This document shows, piece after piece, positions 1-9,179 of a DNA stretch of 22,500 nt. The stretch is taken from contig CAUYUJ010018638.1 of the NCBI GenBank assembly GCA_963575745.1, positions 5,001 through 27,500 on the forward strand. The letters are read 5' to 3'. A model generated the notes under the pieces. It worked only from the letters and a program-made list of their open reading frames with translations. It did not search any database and was not told the origin of the DNA. The DNA is from Prorocentrum cordatum (taxonomy: Eukaryota; Sar; Dinophyceae; Prorocentrales; Prorocentraceae). The translations under genes were made by a program, and so were the position numbers. The number at the start of each line of letters is the position of its first letter. The first letter of the stretch is position 1.

Positions 1-4
1 AGCA

Positions 5-262
5 ACAGTTTCGTTGTTTCGCTATGTTGAAATCACAAGAATATTCTGGCACGATTCAGGACCGTCATGGCGCAAAAAATACGTTGGCACGTGGCGTCGA
101 AAACATGGGAATGGTGTTTTGGCACGCTTCCGGATTTTTGCACGGTTGTCCGCCAACGGGGCACTTCCCTCAGTGGAACTGAATTTCTGCAGGGGCGTAT
201 GCAAACAGCTTGGAAGGAGGGTGTATTCCAACATCGTTGATGGATCTTTGGTTTGCACACTG
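5..262 (+). repeat. Diverged dispersed repeat, copy A (partner at 13450-13755)
   Basis: The segment aligns by eye, gapped, with 13450-13755. Shared landmarks in the same order are a GGCGT-(C/T)-GA core, GTTTTGG-(C/T)-(A/G)CG, CGGTTGTC, GGGGCA, GTGGAA, AGCTTGGAAG and AACATCGTTGA. The front half contains about two tandem units of roughly 65 bp, each ending in a TTCTGGCACG or TTTTGGCACG motif. Both copies are followed by a CT-rich tract. No credible protein is encoded; the open frames across it are artefacts. Function unknown. Confidence 0.6.
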
Positions 263-282
263 GTTTCTCCTGCTCATCCTCT

Positions 283-480
283 TTCTTCTTCATCAGTTTC
301 CTCCTCCACCTTCTCTCCCTCCTCCTCCTCCCCCTCCTCCTTCTTTCTTCCTCGTCGAGCAATGGTTGAAAGAGGGCCCCCCCCCATATACACCTTCGGG
401 ACGCCCGCCGGCCCTTCTTCTTTCTCCTCCTCCTCCTCGTCCTCCTTCTCCTCCTCCTCCTCCTCCTCGTCCTGCGTGCC
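283..480. repeat. CTC/CTT polypyrimidine microsatellite
   Basis: Imperfect CTC and CTT triplets fill 283-355 and 416-470, with a short non-repeat bridge containing a C9 run. Frames through it read as poly-Pro or poly-Ser on the plus strand and poly-Glu or Gly/Arg on the minus strand, as expected for repeat translation and not for a gene. Confidence 0.9.
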
Positions 481-489
481 GTACACTGG

Positions 490-1823
490 CGGGATACAGG
501 CGACACTGGCGGTTCCTTGGGGCACGCATTGTGGCCTCATCGCGCGCCTGCGGGGCCAAGAAAGGACGTTGCTGACGCGGCCGCTGCTCCCGTCGCCGTT
601 GCCCCGGGTCGCTCGACCGCGGGCGGCCAGCGTGTCCGCCCAGGCGCAGGTGCGGAAGTAGCAGCGGGCGGCCAGCCCGCGCGGCACCGCAGCCTGGAGC
701 TTTACTCCAGGCTCTTCGGCGACAAACTGCATGGCAAGGCGGTGGGCGCTCTCGACAGCAGCGACAGAGACGGCGAATCCACGGAGCTCGAGGGCGCGAC
801 GCTCGCGACTCCGACGGCTCGAGTGACTGGGAGGAGGCGGAGGTATGGGTCTGGACCCCCCCCTCCTGACGGGGTTTCGGAAAGAGGAGGCGGAGGCCAC
901 CGAGCTGGGGCGCCCGCCCGCTGGGGAGGCCGCCGCCGCCGCTGGGGAGGCCGCCGAAAGCGCCGCCGGGGAGCCCGCCACCGCCGCCGTGGAGGCCACC
1001 GAAGAGACGCGGGCCTTGCTGCGGAGCAGCTTCCTCGACGCCGACGAGGTTGACCCCTTCGGCTTCCTGGGTCAGGATGAGGGCGAGCCTGGGCCTTGCG
1101 GAACTTGCGGGGGGGCGCCTACCGCCCCCGCGTCCACTGGCTCAGAATACGGCGTTTTGGGAGAGAGGAACGCGCGCCGTGCGCATAATCAAGAGTAGTC
1201 GGATTCCTGTCGAGCTGCCGAACAGGCAGGCGGGTCCGAGGAGGAAGGCGATCCTCAGGGGAGGCGCAGTGGGCAGCGCAAGTGTCGAGTGGGAGCGGGC
1301 AGTTCGCCTGCTCGCGACCGTGCGCTTCGAGCGGGAGCGGGTTGCTTGCGTGCCCATGAGCAAGATGAAAACGCCGACGATGTTGTCTGTGGCGCAGGGT
1401 TCCATCCCCTGCAAAGTTGAGGAGGCGCACGTCGACGACATCAGCCACAGATAAGAGCGCTGGGTCTCCCACGTCGAGGGGGCCATCATGCGGCGCCGCG
1501 GGCAGGCCGCGCCCCGCCTGCCCAGGCGCGCAAGCGCCAGGCTGCAGCAGATCAGAGCGCAGCAGCAGGCTTCCCGCCGCGGCGAATCGCTGAAGGACGT
1601 CGTTGCAGGTTGGCGGGCCCAGGTGACTTGCATAGCCACGCGGATGGGCAAGTTTCGTCGTCGCTGGCACGCCGGCGAGCAGTGTCGCCGCAGCCTGGCC
1701 AGGACAGCGTTAGCTCCATGGGCGCATTTCTGATGAGGCCCGCCGCTCCATTCGCGGGCGACGGGCCCCCCGTCCGCTGCAGCGGCGGCAGGTGCGGAAG
1801 GCGTTGGGGGGCGTGCATTCCCT
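490..1823 (+). other. GC-rich stretch without a recognisable gene; may be the 5' part of the fossil retrotransposon
   Basis: Several short overlapping frames exist in both directions, as GC-rich DNA allows by chance. One plus frame (845-1198) is Ala/Glu-rich and acidic; another (1488-1733) is Arg/Gln-rich and basic. Neither shows a motif I recognise. I looked for an endonuclease (EEP) domain expected upstream of the RT remnant and could not find one. The region may be a decayed ORF1/EEP part of that element, or unrelated. Confidence 0.35.
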
Positions 1824-3464
1824 GTCGGGTGCGCTGTTGAGTAAGCTCGAGGCCGCGGCCAGAGCGGCCACTCAACGCGCCCGTCAGCGCGCAGTTGCGG
1901 CGCGCTTGGCGGACTTGCGCGCGTGGATGTCCGCGCCCGCGTGGGAGTCGAGGGCCTTCCTCTAGCTGAAGCGGGCGCCGCCGCGAGTGGAGGAAGTGCT
2001 CGTCCACGGCCAGGTGGCGGCCCACCCGAGCGACCTGCTCGAAGCCAAAGCGCGCGGGCGGATGGGTCTTTGGGCGCCCGCGGCGGCGGACTCCAGCGAG
2101 GCCGAGGAGCTGTCCGATAAGCTTCGCGAGCAGCTGGGCCGCGCTGAGCTCGCGCCGTTCACCGCGGTGGACCACGGGCCGCGCCGCGGCGCATGCGGGC
2201 GCGCGCAGGGCGCGGCGTCGCGACCAGCGGCAATCGACATGGACCGGCTGCCCGACACCGCGCTGGTCGAGCTAGTCGAGCTCTTCGCGGCGGCGGAGGC
2301 CGCGGGCACTCGGCCCTGGCAAGTGCTCCTCGCCATGGGGCGCTTGCTGGGCAAGCAGAACGGCGGGGGGCGAGTCAGTGCTGGGAGTTCTCGGCGTGCT
2401 CGCCCGCCTCTGGAGCATGGCTCGCGAGGGGGACATGCGCCAGACGGCGCCGGTGTGGGGCGCATCCGTTGCCGGCGGCGCGACGCTGCAGGAGGCCTTT
2501 CATCCGCGCCGTGGATGAGGGGGTCCGCGGCGCGCAGGGGGGCAGCCTATGGCCATGGCCTGATGATCGACGCCCGAGAGTTCCACGACTCCATGGGCTG
2601 GGCGCCGCTGGGCCGCGCCGCGGCTGGCTGGGGCCCCCCGCCTGCGGCCCTGGCCCCGAAGATTAAGCAATGCATGGCAGGGCGCGCCCTCCTGCAAGAC
2701 TCGGCCGCGCGCTGGTCTCCCGGCCCGCGAGGCCCGCCGTGCAGGGCCTGCGATCGGGCGCGCGATTCGGGAGGTGCCTCACTGATCGCGCCTTGCATCA
2801 GATGGCGGAGGGGTCGCCGCGCAGGCTGATGCCGCTGATCTGGGTCGATGACCCGTCGCTGTCGGAGGTTGGCTCGCGCGCCGCCGTCATCGGCGGGCTG
2901 GGCGCCGGCGTCGCCCAGCACGGCCACTTGTTGCCGCGGGAGAGCCTCGCGGCCTCGCCTCAGAGCGCGGCCCCCTGCGCTCGCTGCGCCGACGCGGTGA
3001 AGATTGCCTCGTTCGATCATTTGCGCGGCGTCGCGGGCGCAGCGTCGCGGCCGCGCGCCGGGGCCCCCGCCTGGGGTTTCATCTCGGGGCCGGCAGGCGG
3101 ATGGCCATGATGACCGTCCGCCAGCGCATGCCCGAGTCGGGGGCGGCCCGCGCCCGCCTGCGCGGCGCGGCGCGAGCGGGCCGCCGCTGCGCCCGATGCG
3201 CTCGCATCGAGCAGGTCGGAGTCCAGACGGTTGCGACCGACGGCCGCGAGGTCTGCGGAACCTTCGGCCGGCGGATGCTGGAGTTTCGCAGGCGGCCAGG
3301 CGCTGCGTCGGGCGCGGCGCGCCGCGGGCGCTGCTTGGCGCCCCGGCTTCTCCTTCGCGTTGGGCGCGGAGATCCCGCGCGCAACGGTGCCCGGACAAAA
3401 AGCGCCCACGCCCATGGCGGCAAGGCGATGCATCGTGATGACCACCGCGACTGCGAAATGCCAT
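1824..3464 (+). pseudogene. Reverse transcriptase domain remnant (fossil LINE)
   Basis: Seen: frame 1 holds a helical linker broken by TAG at 1963-1965, where a Trp codon is plausible. It continues to 2248-2373 with LPDTALVEL, RPWQVLL and GKQNGGGR, resembling the RT entry region. Frame 2 (2387-2519) continues with VLGVLARLW before TGA. Frame 1 resumes with motif A, IDAREFHDSMGW (Asp codon at 2569-2571), through about 2706. Frame 3 carries a motif-B-like stretch and then WVDDPSL, with the two catalytic Asp codons at 2847-2852, corresponding to the YxDD box. Downstream, LSPKS-like and LGFHLGAGRR-like traces lie in shifting frames. Family knowledge: such a domain copies element RNA at the target site. 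Inference: at least three frameshifts and two stops make this non-functional. Confidence 0.75.
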
Positions 3465-3581
3465 TGCGTCGCACCCCCCCCCGAAACCAAAATTGAAGCG
3501 TCCGCATTTTGCCCATGGCCTGCGGCCTGCCGCCCGCGCCCGCCAACTTTGAATTCTGGGGGGGGGGGGGGGGCATTCTGG
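3465..3581. mobile_element. Small foldback (MITE-like) insertion inside the fossil LINE
   Basis: A C9 run followed by CGAAACCAAAATTGAAGCG on the left faces CAACTTTGAATTC followed by a G16 run (3558-3573) on the right. The reverse complement of the right arm matches the left arm imperfectly over about 30 bases. An internal GGCCTGCGGCCTGCCG segment is also partly self-complementary. It lies between the RT and zinc/RNase H parts of the fossil element, as expected for a later insertion. The identity is modest, so this is tentative. Confidence 0.4.
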
Positions 3582-5597
3582 TCCGAAGTGCTTTGGTAAC
3601 TCAAGGTCTTGGCGGGGCACGCGTGGGCACTTTTACTCCACCCACCGAAGTTCCCGCGGGGGGAGGTCCGCCCGTGTTTCTCCGCGTGGCGGCGCAGCCC
3701 AGACCTGAGGAAGCGGACAGCGACGGCTTGGATTCCTGCCCACGATCGTCTGCGCGAGGCCGAGCCCGGCCGAAGGTCTCGCCTGGCCCGCGGGCCCATT
3801 TCAGCTTGACAGTGCAACCTGATGCAATGCGGGTGGGGCCCTGTGGGCCCCGTGGGCAGGGAGCGCCACGGCGAAGATGGATCGCGCGAGCGCTGGGCTT
3901 TTCCAGATGCAGCCAGTGTCGACCGCGGCTCGATGGAGCAGCTGCTCGCCGCCAACGACGATTCCATCCAGGAGGGGCTCCGGCGACAGGCGACGCAGCA
4001 CTGGCGCGGCTCGAGGCTCCGTGGGGGGGCGCGGACATGTCATCCCTGCGGGGGCTGCTCGGCGTTCTGGACCGCCTTCCCAGCGGCTCCTGGCCACGAT
4101 CGCCGCGGGCGGCAGGTGGCCCAGGCATTCGAAGCAGGAGACTCTCGGTGCGGCCGTCGACGCCGCTTGCCCCAGGTGCGGTGGAACGGCTGAGCCGGCC
4201 CACCATCGACTGTAGGCCTGCCCCTGCAACGTGACCTCGCAGGCCTACTCCGACAGCGCCTGCCAGCGCGGCCGCGCGCGGGTGGAGCACGAGGCGCACG
4301 AGGGATTCTGGCTCCGCGGCGTGCTGCCGCGGGCATGGACTGAGAACCCAGAGCCTATCGCCATGGGCCGCTGGATGAGTGCGGGCCAGGAGGGCCCCAT
4401 TGCTGCCGGCGCGCTGGGCGCCAGCACGGCGGCGCGGCCCCCCGTCGTCTTCGGCGGCGCCACCGGCGGGCCAGAGGCTGCTGCCCCCGCGCTGCGCCAA
4501 GTGGGCTTGGCGGCAGTGGTCGTGCAGCCCCATGATGGGCGCGCGGTCCGCGCCATCTTCGGAGGCTTGTCGGGGCCGCAGCAGACGGTGCACCGCGGCG
4601 AGCAGGGGGCTCTTGTCTTGGCGGCCCAGTGCTCTTCGGGCCCGACGATGTTCATCTCGGACGATCTGTCTGTGCGTGATGGGTGGTGGGCTCAGCGCGA
4701 TACCGCGCCGCGCGGCCCTGATGCTGATGCGTGGCGGGTGTTAGCAGCTGTGTTCGCCGACCGTCCGCTCGGCGCATCCGTGGTCTTCCACGTGAACTCG
4801 CAGGTGGACGAGGCCGACCAGCGGCGCACTCCGCAGTGGGCAATCTATCCGTGGCAACGCCGTCGCCGACGTGTTTGCGGGCGTCGCGGCCAGATCCGTC
4901 AGGCTGCCTGCCGCTGTTTCTCATTGCGTTCATCGCGCCGAACGCCGTGCCCTCCACCTTCGCTGGAAGTTTCTCTGGGGCCACGCGGGGCGCCATGGCG
5001 GCAGAGGGTAAGGCGCCGAGGCCGCCAGCCGTGCAGCGCAGGGCGCCGCCTGGGCGCCGTGCCGCGGCCCTGCTCTGCTCCTCGCACGCCCTGGCCGCAG
5101 ACGGCAGCTGCTCGCGGTGCCGCTGTTCGGCGTCGCGCGCCGCCCGCGTGGAGTGGCTGCAAACCCCGTGCCCTGGACTCCACAACGTTGGCCCCGACCT
5201 GTGCGAGTTGGGCGGCGGGCAGCGGGTCCGCGTCGGCGTTGGCGAGCCGCACGGGTCTCACACGATGGCGCTCCACACGGCGCTGGACCTCTGGTATTGC
5301 CGCTGCCGTGGTTTCTTCGCTCCGGCTTCTCGGCAACAGTTCGAGCGCGGGCTGAGGGACGAGTGCCCAGCCCGAGGAGGTGTCCGCCCCACTACCACGG
5401 GCAAATTCTACCTGGGCCGCATCTTGCGCGGCCTGTGGCCGAAGGCCCTGACGCGGGCCGTCGCCGCCCGAGCGGCTGCCGCAGCGGAGGCTGCTGCGGC
5501 TACGCCCACGGTGCCGGGCGCGGAGCTCGCGGGGCCGCCCGGCGTTTCGTCCAGCCCGAGAGCTGAGGCACCTGCTCGTTTCTGTCCGCATGCGTAA
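3582..5597 (+). pseudogene. C-terminal half of the fossil LINE: zinc motif, RNase H, C-terminal Cys motif
   Basis: Frame 1 contains CPRCGGTAEPAHHRL followed by TAG (4213-4215) and ACP; a Trp at the stop would complete a C-x2-C...H...CP motif of the kind found after LINE RT domains. The same frame continues with FWLRGVLPRAW and an RNase H-like domain from about 4443. There QQTVHRGEQGALVL carries the acidic Glu and FISDD carries an Asp, but the first Asp site reads VVFGGATGG (Gly) and the expected SH reads SQ. Frame 2 then gives GNAVADVFAGVAAR (from 4853), the usual end of RNase H. Frame 3 ends with LWYCRCRGFFA, GLRDEC and ILRGLWPKA (about 5289-5430), a C-terminal Cys motif. At least two frameshifts and one stop are present, so it is a dead copy. 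Confidence 0.7.
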
Positions 5598-5678
5598 TGA
5601 TGGCCTCTCGGAGGTCCGGCCCGCCGCGGCCGCTGGGCGTCTCATCGAAAGGTGGGACGTTTCAATCTGTCCATTCCA

Positions 5679-5718
5679 CTCCTCCTCCTCCTCCTCCTCC
5701 TCCTCCTCCTCCTCCTCC
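5679..5718. repeat. (CTC)n microsatellite, about 13 uninterrupted units
   Basis: Perfect CTC triplets run for about 40 bases just downstream of the last recognisable motif of the fossil LINE. It may have been seeded near the element's 3' end, but that is inference. Confidence 0.95.
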
Positions 5719-6065
5719 GCTTCCACTGCCCGCGCCCAGATCTGCGAGTGGCGGCCAAGAAGAGGCCCAGGAAAGGACACAGGTTGCCCTGAACCACCTG
5801 CGAATGTCAAAACGGCTCGTGATTCCACGTAGTGCCTGTAGCACGCATCCTCAAGACACATCGGTTTAAACCATCGAGTCCAGCAGATCCGTTGGGCGAT
5901 GGCGAGGCATCGCGATGATGGGGCGAGTCGCCAGCGGCAAACATGATGGGACGCAGACTTTATGACATACCCACCGCCATGTGGCAACATTGCATTTTAC
6001 TCCATCATCATCGGCACCGGTCAATCAGGTCATCGCAAGCTGGGTGTCGTAAGAGCGCACGCCCA
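5719..6065. other. No gene recognised
   Basis: Moderately GC-rich unique sequence between the CTC run and the CA-rich tract. I see no conserved motif, RNA gene or long inverted repeat in it. Confidence 0.5.
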
Positions 6066-6480
6066 CAGGCACATCCGCAGGTTCGGACACACGCATACAA
6101 CCACACACACAATGGCATACAAGCACACACGCACGCAACACACACCCACACAACAGGCACAAGCGAACATGCAACAAACACACACACACCACACACACAC
6201 ACGTACACACAAACACACAACCACACAAACACACACACACACACACACACGCAAACACACAAACACACAAACGCATAAACTCACAAACAAACACGCACAT
6301 ATGTTTTGCGTCGGCGGCTAGGCAGAGTGACTGCGCTGGCAGAATGAATACGTAGGCAAACACAAACACACAAACACATAAACACACAGACACACGCACT
6401 CACAGACACACACACACACACACGTACAACACAACATAGAGCACACGCGCAAACACACACACACACACTTACACACACTT
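6066..6480. repeat. Degenerate CA-rich microsatellite
   Basis: (CA)n with frequent CAAACA and CGCA interruptions covers this span. A non-repeat island of about 60 bp lies at 6300-6360. Minus-strand frames through it read as Cys/Val polymers and are not genes. Confidence 0.9.
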
Positions 6481-6498
6481 ACACATTTACACACTTAC

Positions 6499-6577
<79 letters not shown>

Positions 6578-6596
6578 CACACACACACACACACAC
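6499..6596. repeat. (ACAG)n tetranucleotide repeat followed by (CA)n
   Basis: About nineteen uninterrupted ACAG units run from about 6499 to 6575 and pass directly into a (CA)n run of about ten units to 6596. The purity suggests recent expansion compared with the degenerate CA tract to its left. Confidence 0.95.
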
Positions 6597-6654
6597 GCAC
6601 TCGCCCTGCCCTGACTTCAGCAATCTCGGCTTTAGTATCCTCGGCTGTTGCTCA

Positions 6655-6890
6655 TCCTTCTCCTCCTGCTCCTCCTTCTCGTCCTCCCCCCCCTTCCCGC
6701 CTCCTGACGCACCCTCCCTCCGCATCCTCCAGCTCCTGCTTATTTTCCTCCTCCTCCTCCTCCTCCTCCCTCCCCCTCCCCTCCTCATCCTCCTCCTCCT
6801 CCTCCTCCTCCTCCTCCTCGCCTCCTCCTCCTCCTACGCTCCTCGTCCAATCTCCACCTCCTCCCTCCTCCCCCGCGCAATCTCCACTGT
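6655..6890. repeat. CTC-rich polypyrimidine tract
   Basis: CTC triplets with a long pure stretch around 6788-6820 and CCC or CTT interruptions. The plus strand is almost purine-free for long stretches. Confidence 0.9.
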
Positions 6891-6899
6891 TACGATGCG

Positions 6900-7035
6900 T
6901 CTAATTATTATCATTGGTATTCTTATCCGCATTCTTATTCGTATTATTATTATTATTATTATTATCATCGTCACTATTACCATGTCAAATAATCGTCTGC
7001 AATCTATTCGTATTATTATTCGTGTAAGTATTACG
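6900..7035. repeat. ATT-rich trinucleotide tract
   Basis: ATT triplets, the longest run at about 6942-6963, are interspersed with TCG and ATC variants to about 7035. It is an AT-rich island inside GC-rich CTC tracts, so it should be a local low-melting point. Confidence 0.85.
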
Positions 7036-7430
7036 CGTTTTCCTCTTCCTCCTCCTCCGCCAGCGTCCCGTCACTCTGTGCCTCCCCCTCCTCCTCCTGC
7101 CCTTTGTTCTCCGTCCTCCCTCCTCCTCCTCCTCCTCCTCCCGATTTCCTGATGTCCTGACGGCATTGCTGTTCTACGAGCGCTGCCGCGTCCCTCCTCC
7201 TCCTACGTCCCCCTCCTCCTCCTCCCTCCTCCTCCTCCCCCCTCCCCCTTCACTCCCTCCCTCCTGCTCCTTCCCTCTCCTCCCCCTCCCTCCCGTCCTC
7301 CCTCCTCCCTCCTCCTCCCCCTCCTCCCTATCCTCCTCTCCTCCTGGACTTCCCTCCTCCTCCTCCTCCTCCCTCCTACTCCTCCTCCTCCTCCTCCTCC
7401 TCCCTCCCCCTCCTCTCCTTTCCCGTGGGG
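7036..7430. repeat. CTC/CCT polypyrimidine tract
   Basis: Mostly CTC, CCT and CCC triplets, with one short unique island at about 7148-7190. Pure (CTC)n runs occur near 7351-7370 and 7381-7403. No coding content. Confidence 0.9.
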
Positions 7431-7613
7431 CACACAAAACACCATGACACGCCGCCGGGGGAGCCCACCCACCCGCCACGGCCGAAAGAAGCACCGGTGT
7501 TCGGACAACGGACGACTGAGCCAGGCGCGCCGGCAGGCTACCCACGGCGGGCACCTGGCACCCTTAGCCTGCCTCCCGACTTGTAGGGAAACAAGAAGTG
7601 ACACAAAACAAAC

Positions 7614-7752
7614 AACTCGCGAGGTCCGGCGGATTTTCGATCGGCGTTGGGCCCCGTGGCGGCGCCTCCGGCGCCGACCCTGGCGACTGCCTCCGCGCGC
7701 CAGGGAGGGGGTTCAGCGCCGAGCCGAGAAATCCTCGCGGACTCCGAAGTTT
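7614..7752 (-). mobile_element. MITE-like foldback element, copy 1 (partner at 11721-11869)
   Basis: The ends AACTCGCGAGGTCCGGCGG and the reverse complement of the right end, AACTTCGGAGTCCGCGAGG, are similar, giving terminal inverted repeats of about 40 bp with mismatches. The centre is a hairpin, GGCGGCGCC-TCC-GGCGCCGAC, at 7658-7678. Its reverse complement aligns with 11721-11869 over the whole length, including CCAGCGCGCGGAG-like and GGCGCCAGAGGCGCC-like motifs. It has no coding capacity. Such elements are moved by a transposase encoded elsewhere; which family is unknown. Confidence 0.65.
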
Positions 7753-8139
7753 TTGTTTTTATGTTTGTGAACTTTTTTGTTCCCTTAGGACTTGCCCCTC
7801 CCCTTGCTCCGCATGCCAAACCACATTTCCCTCCCCCAATGGCGTGGCTCTCTGCTCCCCCGTCGTGGGGCGCCCCGTGCTGCTGCGCCGCGGTCGTGAT
7901 GCGCCCCTCTGCCTCCGCACTGGCCGGCGCCCGCTGCGTACCCGCCCACGCGCCAAACGGCGTATGGCTTCTCGACTCGACTCTCGATCCTCGGAGGCCC
8001 TGGGCGCCGCGCGGGCGGGTCCCTGCTGCCAGTCTGCCACAGCTTCTTCTGCGCCTCGCCCCCGGGCGTCGGAGGCGGGAGCGCGGACACCAAAAGGAGG
8101 CCCGCTGCCGCTTCTCCAGCCTCGCCCCTTCCGCCCCCC
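7753..8139. other. No gene recognised
   Basis: Unique GC-rich sequence between foldback copy 1 and the next polypyrimidine tract. Overlapping frames on both strands look like chance open frames in GC-rich DNA; no motif recognised. Confidence 0.45.
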
Positions 8140-8660
8140 AACCCCCCACCTCCTCATCCCTCCCATCCCCCTTCACCCCCTTCCCTTCCCATCCTCCTCT
8201 CCCTCCTCCTATTTCATTACCTCTCCCTTCTCCGCACTTCCTCCTCTATCCTCCTCCGATCTTCCTCCTACTCCCAACCTCATCCTCCTCCTCCCCTCCT
8301 CCTCCTCCCAATCTTCTCCGTTTCTCCTCCTCCTCCTCCTCCTCTCTCCCTCCCTCTCCCTCCTCCTCCCTACTCATCCTCCTCTCCTCCTCCTTTTTTG
8401 TTTTTTTCCCTCCTTCGCCTCCAGCCTCCTCCTCATCCCTACCTCCTCCTCCCTCCCCGATCTTCCTCTTTCCTCTATCTTTCCTCCCCCGTCCTTCGCC
8501 TCCTCCTCCCGCATCCTCCCACCTCCCTCCTCCCACATCCCTCCTCCTCCTCCTCCTCCCCTCCTCCTTCCTTCTGCCTCCTCCGCCTCCTCCCTGCTCT
8601 TCCTCCCTCTCTATACACCTCATCCCCCGTCCTTCGCCTCCTCCCTCCTGCTCCCGAGCC
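8140..8660. repeat. Long CT-rich polypyrimidine tract
   Basis: CTC, CCT and TCC triplets with scattered A and G. Plus frames through it read as Pro/Ser/Leu polymers and minus frames as Glu/Gly/Arg polymers. Long apparent ORFs here are repeat translation. Confidence 0.9.
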
Positions 8661-8784
8661 CTCCGCCTGCAAGCGCCCGCAGGCCGCGGAGCGCCCCAGG
8701 GGGCCTTCCGAAGAGGAGGGGGGGGGGGGCGTCCAGCAGGGGGGGCTCGGAGACCGCGGCCCGAGGCGTGCGCCCGGGCGGGGG

Positions 8785-9175
8785 GGGGGGGGACGTGCGG
8801 AACGACCGTGGCCCCGACCATGTCTGAAGGGGCCCTGGGACACACACATAACTACTCCAGATTTCGTAATAAAGGGAGGGGGGTCTCATTTCGGGGGGGG
8901 GTCTCTTCCAGGCTATCTTGGAGGGCCTGGGGGGTCTGGGGACGATGTTTTGGAGGGTTCTCCTACGGGGGAGGTCTGAGATGGCTTGTCTTGGAGGGTC
9001 CAGACCCCCTCCCTTTTAGAACGAAATCTGGAGTGCACACAAATAAAACGATTTCCCATGTTTCTGGGTTTTCGTCTTCCCCCCCACTTCCCATATGTTC
9101 CCACATCTTCCGGGGGATCGACGATGAATTGTGTCTGTGTGCTTTTTCCCTCCTGACATAGCCCCGACCATTTTG
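8785..9175 (+). repeat. Dispersed repeat, copy A, split by a foldback insertion
   Basis: Left part (8785-8853) and right part (9035-9175) together align with the uninterrupted copy at 12604-12830. Shared landmarks are a GGGGCCC-x2-GGGACAC block, an ACACAAAT(A/C) block, CCATAT or CCATAC, CTTCCGGGGG/CTTTCTGGG, ATCGACGATGA-x-TTGTGTCT and TTTTCCCTCCT. No protein is evident. Function unknown. Confidence 0.7.
8854..9034. mobile_element. MITE-like element with 33-bp terminal inverted repeats
   Basis: The left end (8854-8886) begins ACTCCAGATTTCGT and ends GGGGGTCT; the right end (9002-9034) begins AGACCCCCTCCC and ends CGAAATCTGGAGT. After reverse complementing, the two arms differ by two mismatches and two single-base indels over 33 bases. 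The 181-bp element interrupts a dispersed repeat whose other copy (12604-12830) lacks it. Flanks resemble CACACATAA on the left and CACACAAATAA on the right, a possible but unproven target duplication in A/C-rich sequence. No ORF. Confidence 0.8.
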
Positions 9176-9179
9176 TCCA

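Larger units (their letters stand above)
1824..5597 (+). mobile_element. Decayed non-LTR (LINE-type) retrotransposon, plus strand
   Basis: Landmarks appear in the right order on one strand: an RT N-terminal helix region with GGGR, RT motif A, a weak motif B, a WVDD catalytic box, a CCH zinc-like motif, an FWLRG segment, RNase H-like sequence including a GNAVAD motif, and a C-terminal Cys motif. The same order occurs in the minus-strand element at 15-22 kb, which supports the reading. The motifs are scattered over all three plus frames with in-frame TAG codons, so the copy is dead. The boundaries are approximate; no target-site duplication or tail was identified. It is a different, more diverged lineage from the minus-strand element. 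Confidence 0.75.

Noticed and set aside
274-999. Minus-strand 241-codon frame with a Glu-rich tail
   Set aside because: The Glu tail is translation of the CTC tract and the rest is low-complexity GC-rich sequence without a motif.
2547-3967. Long minus-strand frames (about 316 and 357 codons) over the fossil RT
   Set aside because: They lie opposite identifiable RT motifs on the plus strand; Arg/Pro/Ala-rich composition is typical of antisense GC-rich frames.
4899-5990. Minus-strand 363-codon frame
   Set aside because: Antisense to RNase H and Cys-motif remnants and runs through the (CTC)n tract as poly-Glu.
6008-6478. Cys/Val-rich small proteins on the minus strand
   Set aside because: Direct translation of (CA)n repeats.
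7598-9161. Plus-strand frames of 409 and 504 codons rich in Pro, Ser and Leu
   Set aside because: They span a foldback element, a polypyrimidine tract and a dispersed repeat; no codon structure or domain.
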